A DNA stretch of 64,000 bases from Actinopolymorpha singaporensis. Its GTDB lineage: Bacteria; Actinomycetota; Actinomycetes; Propionibacteriales; Actinopolymorphaceae. Location: the NCBI RefSeq assembly GCF_900104745.1, contig NZ_LT629732.1, forward strand, positions 4,203,981 through 4,267,980, in the 5' to 3' direction. Each line of letters starts with the position of its first letter. Within the stretch, counting starts at the first letter, position 1. Of the stretch, positions 16,858 through 26,640 are shown piece by piece. The position numbers were made by a program, and so were the translations under genes. A model generated the notes under the pieces. That model saw only the letters and a list, made by a program, of their open reading frames with translations, did no database searches and was not told where the DNA came from.

Positions 16858-18735
16858 ATGCCCCTGCTCGACATGCAGCACCTGTCGGTCCGCTACGAGC
16901 CGAAACGCAACCAGCCCCTGACGGCGGTTCAGGACGTGTCGTTCTCGATCGGTGACGGTGAGTTCGTCGGCCTGATCGGTGAGTCGGGGAGTGGCAAGAC
17001 GACCCTCGGCATGGCGCTCCTGCGCTTGCTGGAGCGGCCGGGGCGGATCTCCGACGGGAAGATTCTCTTCAACGGCGCCGACATCACCCACCTGACGCAG
17101 GACGAACTCCGGCCGACACGGTGGCGGGACGTCTCCACGGTCTTCCAGTCGTCGATGAACTCCCTCAATCCGGTCACCCGGATCGAGGCGCAGTTCCGCG
17201 ACGTCATCGAGTACCACACGAAGCTTCGGGGCGAAGCCGTCACCAGGCGCGTTCGCGAACTCTTCGAGATGGTCATCATCGACCCGAAGTTCGTCACCGC
17301 CTACCCGCACGAGCTCTCCGGCGGGATGAAGCAACGGGTCAACCTCGCGATGGCACTCGCGATCGAACCGAGGTTCGTCCTGCTGGACGAGCCGACCACC
17401 GGCCTGGACGTCGTGGTCCAGCACGAGATCCTGCAGAACATCCGGCGGCTCCAACGTGAGCAGGGGTTCGCGGTGCTGTTCATCAGCCACGACATCGGCA
17501 CCGTGCTCAACCTGTCGGACCGGCTTCTCGTCATGTACGCCGGCCGGATCGTCGAGGAGCAGGGAGCAGACTCGATCCTGCGCGATCCGCTGCACCCCTA
17601 TTCCAAAGGCCTGCTGGGCTCCTACGGTGACCCGCGCGCCGAGACGGTGCAGATCACCTACGTCCCGGGACGCCCGCCGGACCTCACCCAGCGTCCGGTC
17701 GGATGCAACTTCGCCCCGCGGTGTCCCGAGCGGATCGAACGCTGCCTGACCGACGACCCGCCGCTGTTCCGGATCGGTTCGGCGCGGGCCGCCTGCCACG
17801 TCGCCGCGCTGCAACGACTCGGCGGGGACGGGGCGGAGGAGGTCGGCCCACCGACACGCACCTTCGCCGGTCCGCGGTTCGTCAAGACCTCCGAGGAGTC
17901 GAAGGCTGCCCTGCGCGGGGAGGTGCTGCTGTCGGTCGAGAACGTCTCGAAGGTGTTCGAGCGGCGTCGCGGCCTGAAGGTTCATCGGGTGCAGGCCGTC
18001 CAGGACGTGTCGTTCGAACTGCGCCGCGGCGAGGTGGCCGCACTGGTCGGCCAGAGCGGAAGCGGCAAGTCCACCCTCGCCTCGATGATCACCGGCGTCG
18101 ACACCCCCACGGCGGGCCGGATCGTCTTCCACGGCGACGGGGGAGCCCAGGAGGTCGCGAAGTTCCGGGGACGGCACCTGCGTGACTACCGAAGCCACGT
18201 GCAGATGGTCTTCCAGGACCCGTACTCCTCGCTCAACCCGGCCAAGACGCTCGGCTACATCCTCAGCAGGCCGCTGGCGAACTACAAGGGAATCAAGGGC
18301 AAGGCCGCCCGCGAGCGGGTCTTCGAGCTGCTCGAGACCGTGGCGCTCAATCCCCCCGAGCGCTACGTCAACCGCTTCGCGTACGAACTGTCCGGAGGAC
18401 AGCGTCAGCGGGTGGTCATCGCCCGGGCGCTCGCGGTGGAGCCCGAGCTCATCGTGGCCGACGAGCCGATCTCCAGCCTGGACGTCTCCATCCGCGCGGA
18501 GATTCTCGAGCTGTTGAACAAGCTCGTCCAGGACAGCAACGTCGGCATCCTCTACATCACCCACGACCTGTTGAGCGCCCGGATGCTCTCCGATGAGGTC
18601 ATCGTCCTCAACCAGGGCCACGTGGTGGAGTCCGGGCCGTCGCTGGAGGTCATCCGTAACCCCAAGGACGCCTACACGAGGCGGCTGCTGGAGGCGATCC
18701 CGTCGCCGGACACTCGGTCCGCCCCCACGAAGTAG
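16858..18735 (+). CDS. Fused double ATPase of the family-5 ABC transporter (DppD-DppF type)
   Basis: A 625-residue protein with two complete ATP-binding cassettes. The first has Walker A GESGSGKTT (41-49), signature LSGGMKQR, Walker B FVLLDEPTTGLD, and the oligopeptide-type C-terminal extension with a four-Cys-like element CNFAPRCPER. The second has Walker A GQSGSGKST near residue 400, LSGGQRQR and LIVADEPISSLD. Most dipeptide systems use two separate ATPases; here one chain supplies both sites. It powers import through the two preceding permeases. Confidence 0.92.
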   Translation: MPLLDMQHLSVRYEPKRNQPLTAVQDVSFSIGDGEFVGLIGESGSGKTTLGMALLRLLERPGRISDGKILFNGADITHLTQDELRPTRWRDVSTVFQSSMNSLNPVTRIEAQFRDVIEYHTKLRGEAVTRRVRELFEMVIIDPKFVTAYPHELSGGMKQRVNLAMALAIEPRFVLLDEPTTGLDVVVQHEILQNIRRLQREQGFAVLFISHDIGTVLNLSDRLLVMYAGRIVEEQGADSILRDPLHPYSKGLLGSYGDPRAETVQITYVPGRPPDLTQRPVGCNFAPRCPERIERCLTDDPPLFRIGSARAACHVAALQRLGGDGAEEVGPPTRTFAGPRFVKTSEESKAALRGEVLLSVENVSKVFERRRGLKVHRVQAVQDVSFELRRGEVAALVGQSGSGKSTLASMITGVDTPTAGRIVFHGDGGAQEVAKFRGRHLRDYRSHVQMVFQDPYSSLNPAKTLGYILSRPLANYKGIKGKAARERVFELLETVALNPPERYVNRFAYELSGGQRQRVVIARALAVEPELIVADEPISSLDVSIRAEILELLNKLVQDSNVGILYITHDLLSARMLSDEVIVLNQGHVVESGPSLEVIRNPKDAYTRRLLEAIPSPDTRSAPTK

Positions 18736-18795
18736 CCCGTTCATGCGTGCAATTCATCCAAGCGTGGCAGCGCGTGGCAGCAAGGAGCAACTGAC

Positions 18796-20637
18796 GTGAG
18801 CAAGCCCATGGCCGACGCCCGTGCCGACTGGGAGGCGCGGATCGCCACCCGTTCGGACAGCAGTCGTGCGACCGAGCCTCCCCAGCTGCCTGCGCCCGGC
18901 GGGCTGATGGCCGAGCCGGGGGTCGGCCAGGTGACCCTGCGCTGGCAGCCCGTCGAGGGAGCGGTCGGCTACCTCGTACACCGCGCCGACGCGCGGGAAG
19001 GCCCGTTCGCCCCCGTCGACCACCTGGGTGGTGACGTGCTGTCGGTGCCCGACACGTGGTACGTCGACACCACCGGTGAACCCGGCCGGACCTACCACTA
19101 CGCGGTCGCGTCGGTTCCGGAGGTCACCACGTGCGGTGAGCTCGGTGGCGGCATCGCTGCGTCCTCGCAGGTGCCGGGCGGCGCGGTGCCCACGGTCACA
19201 CTGACCACGGACGCCGGCGCCGCCGGATCCCCGCTGCACAAGCCGTGGCAGCCGATGATCGGCAGCGAGCGACTCAGCCAGTTGCTGTGCACCGACACCT
19301 CCGGTGGCCGCGAGATCGGCACCGAGCTGTTCGCCGCCCTGCGCCGGGTGGCCGAGGAGATCGGGGTGACGTCGGTACGCGCGCACGCCATCCTGCACGA
19401 CGACCTGGGCGTCTACCGGGAGGTCGACGGCGAACCGGTGTACGACTTCTCCGAGGTCGACGAGGTGTACGACGCGATCCTCGGGATCGGCCTGCGCCCG
19501 GTGGTGGAGATCGGCTTCATGCCCCGCGACCTGGCGAGCGATCCGGACCGGACCGTGTTCGAGTACGGCGCCATCATCTCCCCACCGAAGGACTGGCAGC
19601 GCTGGGGCGACCTGGTGCACGCGCTCGTGAGGCACCTGGTCGACCGGTACGGCATCGACGAGGTTCGCCGGTGGGAGTTCGAGGTCTGGAACGAAGCGAA
19701 CCTCGAGGTGTTCTGGTCCGGAACCCGGCAGGAGTGGATGCACCTGTACGACGTGACGGCGTTCGCCGTGAAGGACGTCGACTCCCAGCTGGTGGTGGGC
19801 GGCCCGTCCTCGGCGGCCGCGGGCTGGGTGGACGAACTCCTGGCACACGTCGCCGAGTCCGGCGCACCGTTGGACTTCGTCTCGACCCACACCTACGGCA
19901 GCCCGCCGCTGGACCTGCGCCCCACGCTGGCGCGGTTCGGCCGGTCGGACGCGAAGATTCTCTGGACGGAGTGGGGCGTCACCCCGACCCACTTCAACCC
20001 GGTGAACGACTCGGCGTCGTCGGCGATGTTCCTGCTGCAGGGAATGCGCTCGTCGGCCGGACGGCTGGACGCGCTGTCGTACTGGGTCGCCTCGGACCAC
20101 TTCGAGGAGCTGGGCAGGCCGCCCAGGTTGCTGCACGGTGGTTTCGGCCTGCTCACGGTCGGCGGCCTCGCGAAGGCGCGCTACCACGCGCTGTGGCTGT
20201 TGTCGCTGCTCGGCGACACCGAGCTTCCTGCCACGGTTGACGGTGACGGTGCCGGTGGCCTGGTGCAGGGCTGGGTCAGCCGGCGGGCCGACGGCTCGCT
20301 GGTCGTCCTGGTGTGGAACCACACCCTGGACCAGTCCAAGGCCCACGGCGGCGCGGGGCTCGACCGGCGGATCCGGCTGAAGGTCGCGGGTCTCGACAGC
20401 GGTGCTGTCGACGGCGTACGTCCGGCCACCCTGACCCGGCTGGACCGCGAACACGGCGACATCTCGGAGCTGGCCGAACACCTCGGCGTGCAGGACTGGC
20501 CCACGGACACCCAGTGGGAGCAGCTCGCCGCGATCGACGCCCTGACGCCGGACAAGGTGGCCGGACACGTCGAGGACGGCGTACTCGTGCTCGAGTTCGA
20601 CCTGCCGCAGCCGGGCGAGGCCCTGGTCGAGGTGTGA
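18796..20637 (+). CDS. GH39-family glycosidase (beta-xylosidase-like) with an N-terminal Fn3-like domain
   Basis: A 613-residue protein without a signal peptide, so probably cytosolic. Residues about 35-110 resemble a fibronectin type III fold (VTLRWQPVEGAVGYLVHRA). The barrel carries the GH39 acid/base Glu300 in EVWNEANLEVFW and the nucleophile Glu392 in ILWTEWGV. The family removes xylose, or iduronic acid in animals, from oligosaccharides. It follows the transporter ATPase by 60 bases with AAGGAG before the GTG start and probably cleaves the imported oligosaccharide. Confidence 0.85.
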   Translation: MSKPMADARADWEARIATRSDSSRATEPPQLPAPGGLMAEPGVGQVTLRWQPVEGAVGYLVHRADAREGPFAPVDHLGGDVLSVPDTWYVDTTGEPGRTYHYAVASVPEVTTCGELGGGIAASSQVPGGAVPTVTLTTDAGAAGSPLHKPWQPMIGSERLSQLLCTDTSGGREIGTELFAALRRVAEEIGVTSVRAHAILHDDLGVYREVDGEPVYDFSEVDEVYDAILGIGLRPVVEIGFMPRDLASDPDRTVFEYGAIISPPKDWQRWGDLVHALVRHLVDRYGIDEVRRWEFEVWNEANLEVFWSGTRQEWMHLYDVTAFAVKDVDSQLVVGGPSSAAAGWVDELLAHVAESGAPLDFVSTHTYGSPPLDLRPTLARFGRSDAKILWTEWGVTPTHFNPVNDSASSAMFLLQGMRSSAGRLDALSYWVASDHFEELGRPPRLLHGGFGLLTVGGLAKARYHALWLLSLLGDTELPATVDGDGAGGLVQGWVSRRADGSLVVLVWNHTLDQSKAHGGAGLDRRIRLKVAGLDSGAVDGVRPATLTRLDREHGDISELAEHLGVQDWPTDTQWEQLAAIDALTPDKVAGHVEDGVLVLEFDLPQPGEALVEV

Positions 20638-20638
20638 C

Positions 20639-23014
20639 ATGACGGCAGTGGAGAGCGTCCGGCTCAGCCGCCGCAGGTTGCTGCTGAACGGCAAACCCGA
20701 GCTGGTGTTCGCCGGTGAGGTGCACTACTTCCGGCTGCACCGTCGTGACTGGGCCGACCGCCTGGACCGCCTGACGGAGGCAGGCTGCACGGCGGTGGCG
20801 AGCTACATGCCATGGCTGGTGCACGAACGCCCGGACGGTGCGATCGACCTGCGTGGGGACACCAGCGGATACCGTGACCTGGTTGGCTTCCTGGACCTCG
20901 CGGCCGAGCGCGGTCTGCTCGTGATCGCCCGTCCCGGCCCGTTCGTGATGGCCGAGCTGAAGAACGAGGGCATTCCGTACCGCGTCTACCGAGAGCACCC
21001 GGAGATCCTCCCGGTCGGCTGGGACGGCAGGCCCGGCACCACCAGGACGGTCGACTACCTCGCGCCGGGCTTCCTCACCGAGGTCGACCGATGGTACGCC
21101 GAGATCATGCCGGTGCTCGCCGAGCGCCAGGTCGGTCGTGGCGGCCCGGTCGCAGCGGTCCAGCTGGACAACGAGATCGGGATGCTGTCCTGGGTGAGCA
21201 ACACCCCGGAGCTCACCGACCAGACGTTGACGGACTTCGCCGGCTGGTCGACGAAGCGCTGGGGCAGCGATGGGGTCCGTACGCGCTACGGGTTCGACCC
21301 GGACGACGTACCGGCCTGGCGGGACGGTGTGCGCTCGCCGGCGCCCGGTTCACTCGCGTTGCACCACGACCTGTCGGAGTATCACCGCGACCGTTACGAC
21401 CGCTACGTCACCCACCTGCGGGACGGTGCGGAGTCGCACGGCGTCACCGCCGTTCCGTTCCTGATCAACATCCACGGCACCGGCGGCGGGCGTGGCCGCA
21501 CGTACCCGATCGGGATCAGCCAGCTCTACCCCTCCTACCGTGGCAAGCCGCGGTTGACGTCCGGATCGGACCACTACCTCGGCGACCTGACCGTGGAGAA
21601 CGTCGCCGACCTCTACGTCATGAACGCCTTCATGTCGGCGGTGCACGACGTGGACCAGCCGCTGACCTCACTGGAGTTCGAGGCCGGGCTCGGCGACTAC
21701 GGGGAGGACCTCAGCCGGTTCGTTCCGCCGGAGGCGCTCGCCCTGAAGACCCGGCTGTGCGTCGCCCAGGCCAACCGACTGGTCAACTACTACCTCTTCG
21801 CCGGTGGCCACAACCCACCACTGGAGGAGGCCGTGGCCGACGGCAACGACCGGATCGCCTTCACCGGCGAGCGGCACGGGTTCACGGCGCCGATCGGGCC
21901 GGAGGGCGTGCCCAACGCGTCGTACCCCGTGCTGCGTGACACAGTGACCGCGGCGCGCGGAGCCGCTCACCTGCTCGCCGACATGGACGAGGAGTACGAC
22001 GACCTGGCACTGGCGTTCGTACCCGATCACTACCTCACCGAGTACTGCCACCCCGGCGACGACGCCCGCCGGGAGGTGGTCGCCGAGCTGGAGCAGTTCC
22101 GCGGGATGGGCTCGCGGGACGTCGTCGCCAGGGCGATGCTGCTGGGGGGATTCTCCTTCCCTGCGGTCGACGTGCAAGCCGACCTTGACACCAATCCCGC
22201 CACGGGCCGCGCGATCGTGCTGGCGAGTGCGTCGACCCTGGCCGCCTCCGTCCAGCAACGCCTCGCGGACCTCGTGCACTCCGGCGGGCGCCTGCTGATG
22301 GCCGGAGTGCTGCCGACCCGCGACACCGACGGCTCCGCCTGCACGATCCTGGCGGACGCGCTCGAGGTGTCCGGGGGCGAGATCGTCATCGGGAACGAAC
22401 GCGTGTTTCCCTCCGTCCGGGCCGTGGGCTGGACCACGGCACAGGCGGAGGTCCGGGTCGGCGTCATGCAGCACCTGGCGCCACGGGGAGATGCCGAGGT
22501 GTTCGCTCGGGACGTCGCGAGCGGCAACCCGGTCGCGGTGGAGGTGCGCCCGGGTCGTGGGCACGCGTTGGTGCTGGCCTGCGACTACATCTGCGACCTG
22601 GGCTTCTGGACCGCGCTTCTGGCACGCCTCGGAGTCCGGCCGCGCCACACCCACGACTCCACGAGTCCGGGCATCGTGGTGACGTCCACCGCGGACGACC
22701 GGGGCCAGCGGCTGCTCCACCTGATCAACGTCGGACCGGTGGACCAGGCGATCGTCGTACATGACGGAGCGGGTCCGCTGTTCGACGGTGCGCGGGTTCA
22801 CCTTCCGGCTCGTGCCGGGCGGATGCTCCCGTTGAACGTACGCACCGGCGACGGCGTCCTGGCCTGGTCCACCTGCGAACTCGCCGGGGTCCGCGACGGA
22901 ACCCTGCTGGTCCGGCGTACCGGCGTCGGCGACGCGGTCCGCTTCCACGGCAGGGATCCCCACACCTGGCCGGACGCTCCGGAGGCGGCGGGCAAGGTTG
23001 TCGTGGTGGCTTGA
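20639..23014 (+). CDS. GH35-family beta-galactosidase
   Basis: A 791-residue cytosolic protein. The barrel begins with LLLNGKPELVFAGEVHYFR, then LLVIARPGPFVMAEL; the acid/base Glu179 sits in VQLDNEIGML and the nucleophile is expected in SLEFEAG (344-350). C-terminal beta domains follow. It hydrolyses beta-galactosides such as galacto-oligosaccharides or galactosylated xyloglucan pieces. The ATG lies one base after the GH39 stop codon, so the two enzymes are translated together and may share one imported branched substrate. Confidence 0.88.
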   Translation: MTAVESVRLSRRRLLLNGKPELVFAGEVHYFRLHRRDWADRLDRLTEAGCTAVASYMPWLVHERPDGAIDLRGDTSGYRDLVGFLDLAAERGLLVIARPGPFVMAELKNEGIPYRVYREHPEILPVGWDGRPGTTRTVDYLAPGFLTEVDRWYAEIMPVLAERQVGRGGPVAAVQLDNEIGMLSWVSNTPELTDQTLTDFAGWSTKRWGSDGVRTRYGFDPDDVPAWRDGVRSPAPGSLALHHDLSEYHRDRYDRYVTHLRDGAESHGVTAVPFLINIHGTGGGRGRTYPIGISQLYPSYRGKPRLTSGSDHYLGDLTVENVADLYVMNAFMSAVHDVDQPLTSLEFEAGLGDYGEDLSRFVPPEALALKTRLCVAQANRLVNYYLFAGGHNPPLEEAVADGNDRIAFTGERHGFTAPIGPEGVPNASYPVLRDTVTAARGAAHLLADMDEEYDDLALAFVPDHYLTEYCHPGDDARREVVAELEQFRGMGSRDVVARAMLLGGFSFPAVDVQADLDTNPATGRAIVLASASTLAASVQQRLADLVHSGGRLLMAGVLPTRDTDGSACTILADALEVSGGEIVIGNERVFPSVRAVGWTTAQAEVRVGVMQHLAPRGDAEVFARDVASGNPVAVEVRPGRGHALVLACDYICDLGFWTALLARLGVRPRHTHDSTSPGIVVTSTADDRGQRLLHLINVGPVDQAIVVHDGAGPLFDGARVHLPARAGRMLPLNVRTGDGVLAWSTCELAGVRDGTLLVRRTGVGDAVRFHGRDPHTWPDAPEAAGKVVVVA

Positions 23015-23030
23015 CTCCTACAGTGGGGCG

Positions 23031-23591
23031 GTGATCATCGTCGAGGAGTACGACCCCGCCTGGCCCGAGCGCTTCCAGGCGCTGCGAGACGAGTACGAAG
23101 CGGCGATGGCGGCGGCCGGCGTTCCGGTCGTCGCCATCGAGCACGTCGGCAGCACGTCTGTGCCGGGACTCGCGGCCAAACCGGTCATCGACTGCGACAT
23201 CATCGTCCGCGAGGCTCACGTCGCGGCGGCGAGCGAAGTCCTGGTGTCGCTGGGGTTCGTGCCGCTGGGGGAGCTGGGGATCCCGCAGCGATGGGCGTTC
23301 AGGGAGCCCACGAGGCTGTCCGGCACCAACACGTACGTGATCGTGGACGGCTGCCTGTCACTGCGCAACCACCTGGCCCTGCGCGAGTTGCTCCGGTCGG
23401 ATGCGGCGTTGCGGGAGGAGTACTCCGCGGTCAAGCGGCAGGCCGGCGCACGTGCCGCCGACATCGACGAGTACGGCCGGCTGAAGACCGGCATGGTGCA
23501 GAAGATCCTCGCGGCTGCGGGGCTGACGGACGCCGAGCGGGCTTCCATCGCCGGCAACCAGGTGCCGTCCCACGCCGACCTACCCCGCTAG
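23031..23591 (+). CDS. GrpB (UPF0157) family nucleotidyltransferase-fold protein
   Basis: A 186-residue protein with the GrpB pattern: YDPAWPERFQALRDE, HVGSTSVPGLAAKPVIDCDI (the nucleotidyltransferase-like core with GST and two Asp residues) and LRDYLR-like LRNHLALRELLRSD. Members are related to nucleotidyltransferases and some act as dephospho-CoA-kinase-linked domains; the role here is unknown. The start is uncertain: GTG 23031 gives a normal N-terminus, an upstream codon at 22998 overlaps GH35. It converges with the leftward oxidoreductase gene. Confidence 0.8.
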   Translation: MIIVEEYDPAWPERFQALRDEYEAAMAAAGVPVVAIEHVGSTSVPGLAAKPVIDCDIIVREAHVAAASEVLVSLGFVPLGELGIPQRWAFREPTRLSGTNTYVIVDGCLSLRNHLALRELLRSDAALREEYSAVKRQAGARAADIDEYGRLKTGMVQKILAAAGLTDAERASIAGNQVPSHADLPR

Positions 23592-24613
23592 GCCCCCAGC
23601 GGTACGGAGCGGGAACCGTTCGCGGCCGAGTCGTACGCGGCGAGTGCCACCTCCAGAGCGCGCAGCCCGTCGGTCCCGGTGGCACACGGGTCCAGATGAC
23701 GCCCGGCGACCACCGAGGAGACGAACGCCTCGACCATCGCCGCGTCCGGGTCCTCGCCGAAACCGACGAGGCGAAGCCCGTCTCCGGCCGTGGCGCTGAC
23801 CAGTTGGAGCGACTCGGAGATGTCGTCGAGGTCGGCGCCGCCGTCGGTCCCGACCAGGTGGAGGAAGAAGTCGTAGTCCCACGGGTTGTTCGCCGGCACG
23901 GACCAGCTCGGGTCGATGTTCGCCACCGCGCCGCCGTGGAACTCCAGGGACACCAGCGCGCAGTCCTCCACGGCCAGGTCGTGCAGCAGCCGCCCCGTCA
24001 CGGCGTTCACCCGCCGGACCTCCTGCCCGGTGAGGTGGCGCAGCACGTCGGTGAGGTGCACCGAGTGGTCGATCAGGGCGCCGCCACCGGACAGCTCCGG
24101 AGTGGTGATCCACGGCGGGTAACGCGGCGGCAGCGGTGGCACTCCACGGTTGCCTGCCCGTGCGCCGATCACCTGACCGAATGCGCCCTGCGCCAGCGCT
24201 GCCCGCAGCGTCCGTACCTGCGGGAGGAACCGGCACACGAACGCGACGTGGAACTGGATCCCGGCATTCTCGGTCGCGGTCACCATCGCCCGGGCGTCCT
24301 CGACCGTGGTCGCGACCGGCTTCTCGCACAGCACATGTGTGCCGGCGTCGGCGGCGAGCTCCACATGGCGGCGGTGCTCGCTCGTCATCCCGCAGATGAT
24401 CACCGCCCGCACGTCGTCCGACCCGACCAGGCCCGCCAGGTCGTCGGTGTACGGCACGCCGAAGTCGTCCGCGACCGAGTGCCCGAGCGCCGGGTCGGAG
24501 TCGTACACGCCGACCAGCCGGGCGTTCGGCGAGGAGGTGACGGCGCGGGCGTAGGACCACGCGTGCTGCCGATGGGCGCACCCGACGAGGGCGATGCCCA
24601 GCCTGTCGTTCAT
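23588..24613 (-). CDS. Gfo/Idh/MocA-family sugar oxidoreductase (second of a pair)
   Basis: A 341-residue NAD(P)-dependent oxidoreductase: ALVGCAHRQHAWSYAR at the Rossmann start, HVLCEKPVATTVEDA (the family's conserved EKP Lys) and VPPLPPRYPPWITTPELSGGGALIDHSVHLTDVLR with the His-containing catalytic region (GGALIDHSVH). It oxidises or reduces sugars or inositol-like rings. ATG 24613 overlaps the preceding gene's stop by four bases and GGAGG precedes it. It is the last gene of the sugar ABC operon. Confidence 0.88.
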   Translation of the reverse strand: MNDRLGIALVGCAHRQHAWSYARAVTSSPNARLVGVYDSDPALGHSVADDFGVPYTDDLAGLVGSDDVRAVIICGMTSEHRRHVELAADAGTHVLCEKPVATTVEDARAMVTATENAGIQFHVAFVCRFLPQVRTLRAALAQGAFGQVIGARAGNRGVPPLPPRYPPWITTPELSGGGALIDHSVHLTDVLRHLTGQEVRRVNAVTGRLLHDLAVEDCALVSLEFHGGAVANIDPSWSVPANNPWDYDFFLHLVGTDGGADLDDISESLQLVSATAGDGLRLVGFGEDPDAAMVEAFVSSVVAGRHLDPCATGTDGLRALEVALAAYDSAANGSRSVPLGA

Positions 24614-25611
24614 GCGACCTCCCACGTCGTCAGGTCGACGGGTTCTCCGGTGTCAAGCGAGTGTTGCGCGGCCAGTGCCGTCCGCGTGGACTGGAAAGCC
24701 GCCTCGACGGGCACCGGCGAGGGGCCGCCGGCGCGGACGGCGTGCACGAACGCGGTCACCTCGCGGGCGAACCCGCGCTCGCCGAGTGGATCGAGCAGGG
24801 TCCGGCCGGTCTGCCTGGAATACATCGCGCCGCCGTTGATCGAGTCGTAGTCCCAGGCGAGTCGGCCGAGCGTTCCGGCGAGCTCGACCGCGACCTTGAA
24901 GCCGCGCTCGGCCGGGTGCGCCCAGCTGACCTCGATCTGGCCCATCGCGCCGTTCGCGTAGGCCAGGGTGGCCAGTGCGTACGTCGCCGGACCGGCGGGA
25001 CTGTCGGCGCCGATCGCGTACACCCTGGTCGGCGCGCTGCCGTTCACCCAGGACAGGTAGTCGAAGCTGTGCACGGCCAGGTCGAGCAGCGGGCCGCCGG
25101 AGCGTCGCGGGTCGGTGAGCCAGCCACCCTCGCTCCAACCCGGCAGCGAGGTCGTCATCGAGTGGCACAACATCGCCAGCCGGCCGAGCCGGCCCTCGTC
25201 GACGAGTTCCTTGGCACGCTGGTGATCCGGCTCGAACCGGCTCACGTGCCCCACGCAGACGACGGCTTGCGTCGTGTGCGCGGCCGCGACGATGCGGCGG
25301 GCGTCCTCGAGCGTGCCCGCCAGGGGCTTCTCGCACAGCACGTGGGCGCCGGACTTGATCGCCGCCACCGCGAGCTCGGCGTGGGTGTCCGGGGGAGTGC
25401 AGACACTGATCACGTCCACGCCGGCGTCGAGCACGGCCTCCAGGCCGTCGAACGCGCGCGCACCCACGGTCGAGGCGAGAGCCTGTGCCTTCGTCTCCCG
25501 CGGATCCGCCACACCGACGATGGAGACCCCAGGCACCGTCGCGTACGCCCGGGCGTGCACACCCGCGATCAGACCCGCTCCGACGATGCCGACCCGCAAC
25601 GCGGTGGTCAT
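24610..25611 (-). CDS. Gfo/Idh/MocA-family sugar oxidoreductase (first of a pair)
   Basis: A 333-residue oxidoreductase with GIVGAGLIAGVHARAY at the cofactor site, HVLCEKPLAGTLEDA, and GGPLLDLAVHSFDYL as the catalytic His region. It shares fold and layout with the following gene but is clearly divergent, so the two probably act in sequence, for example oxidation then reduction at another carbon to epimerise a sugar. It lies 42 bases after the second permease. Confidence 0.88.
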   Translation of the reverse strand: MTTALRVGIVGAGLIAGVHARAYATVPGVSIVGVADPRETKAQALASTVGARAFDGLEAVLDAGVDVISVCTPPDTHAELAVAAIKSGAHVLCEKPLAGTLEDARRIVAAAHTTQAVVCVGHVSRFEPDHQRAKELVDEGRLGRLAMLCHSMTTSLPGWSEGGWLTDPRRSGGPLLDLAVHSFDYLSWVNGSAPTRVYAIGADSPAGPATYALATLAYANGAMGQIEVSWAHPAERGFKVAVELAGTLGRLAWDYDSINGGAMYSRQTGRTLLDPLGERGFAREVTAFVHAVRAGGPSPVPVEAAFQSTRTALAAQHSLDTGEPVDLTTWEVA

Positions 25612-25653
25612 GGACGTCTCCTCATCTCTTCACGCCCTTCATCCCTGCATGCC

Positions 25654-26640
25654 TCATCCCTTGAGGCCGCTGAGGGTGATGCCCTTGATGAACTTCCGCT
25701 GGAAGACCACGAAGATCGCGATCATCGGCAGCGTGGCGATCACCGACCCGGCGAACAGGAGGTTCCAGGAGGTCTTGTTCTTCACCACGAACAACGCCAG
25801 GCCAAGCGGAGCCGTGTAGTGGTCCGGGCTGGAGATGATGATCAGCGGCCACAGGAAGTCCTCCCAGGACGCCTGGAAGGTGAAGATCGCGGTGGCGGCC
25901 AGCGCCGGCATGCACAGCGGAAGCACCACCGACCAGAACACCTTGAACTCATTGGCACCGTCGATCCTCGCCGCGTCCAGGAGCTCGTCCGGAATCGACA
26001 GCATGTACTGCCGGAGCAGGAAGATGCCGAACGCGCTGACCGTTCCCGGGACGATCAGCCCCCAGTAGGAGTCGAGCCATCCGTGACCGCCGTTGCCGAG
26101 GATGTCGTTGCCGCCGAACAGCGGGATGTGCTTGACGATGATGTAGTTGGGGATGAGGGTGACCTGCCCCGGGACCATCATGGTGGCCAGGAAGACCATG
26201 AAGATGCCGTTGCGGCCGGGAAACCTCCGCTTGGCGAAGACGTAGGCGGCGAGCGCGTTGAAGAACGTCTGCAGCACGGTGACGGACGTGGCGACGAAGA
26301 CGCTGTTGGCGAACCACTTCCAGTCGCCGGTGCCCTGTCCGTGCTGGGCCGCGCTGAGGTGGCCGAGGTTCAGGAACTGCTGGTAGCCCGCGATCGTGGG
26401 ATCGTCGGGGATCCACTGCGGCGGGGTGGAGAAGATCTGCCCCATGGTCTGGAAGGACGCGCTCACCATCCAGGCGAACGGCGCCACGAAGACGATGGCG
26501 CCGGCCACCACGACGACGTAGACCAGCCAGTGACCGACGCTCCACCTCCCGGGGCGTGCACGGCCCGGGACCGACCGGGCGCCGTCGCCGCCCGCGCCGC
26601 GGTCGGTGGCGCGTTCGGTCACCTGGTCGAGCGCGGTCAT
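25654..26640 (-). CDS. Carbohydrate ABC transporter permease (MalG type)
   Basis: A 328-residue membrane protein with a disordered N-terminus of about 35 residues and six helices. The MalG-type EAA loop is DELLDAARIDGANEFKVFW, and MVPGQVTLIPNYIIV and the tail QRKFIKGITLSGLKG are characteristic. The ATG overlaps the stop of the first permease (ATGA). It forms the membrane channel together with that protein. Confidence 0.92.
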   Translation of the reverse strand: MTALDQVTERATDRGAGGDGARSVPGRARPGRWSVGHWLVYVVVVAGAIVFVAPFAWMVSASFQTMGQIFSTPPQWIPDDPTIAGYQQFLNLGHLSAAQHGQGTGDWKWFANSVFVATSVTVLQTFFNALAAYVFAKRRFPGRNGIFMVFLATMMVPGQVTLIPNYIIVKHIPLFGGNDILGNGGHGWLDSYWGLIVPGTVSAFGIFLLRQYMLSIPDELLDAARIDGANEFKVFWSVVLPLCMPALAATAIFTFQASWEDFLWPLIIISSPDHYTAPLGLALFVVKNKTSWNLLFAGSVIATLPMIAIFVVFQRKFIKGITLSGLKG

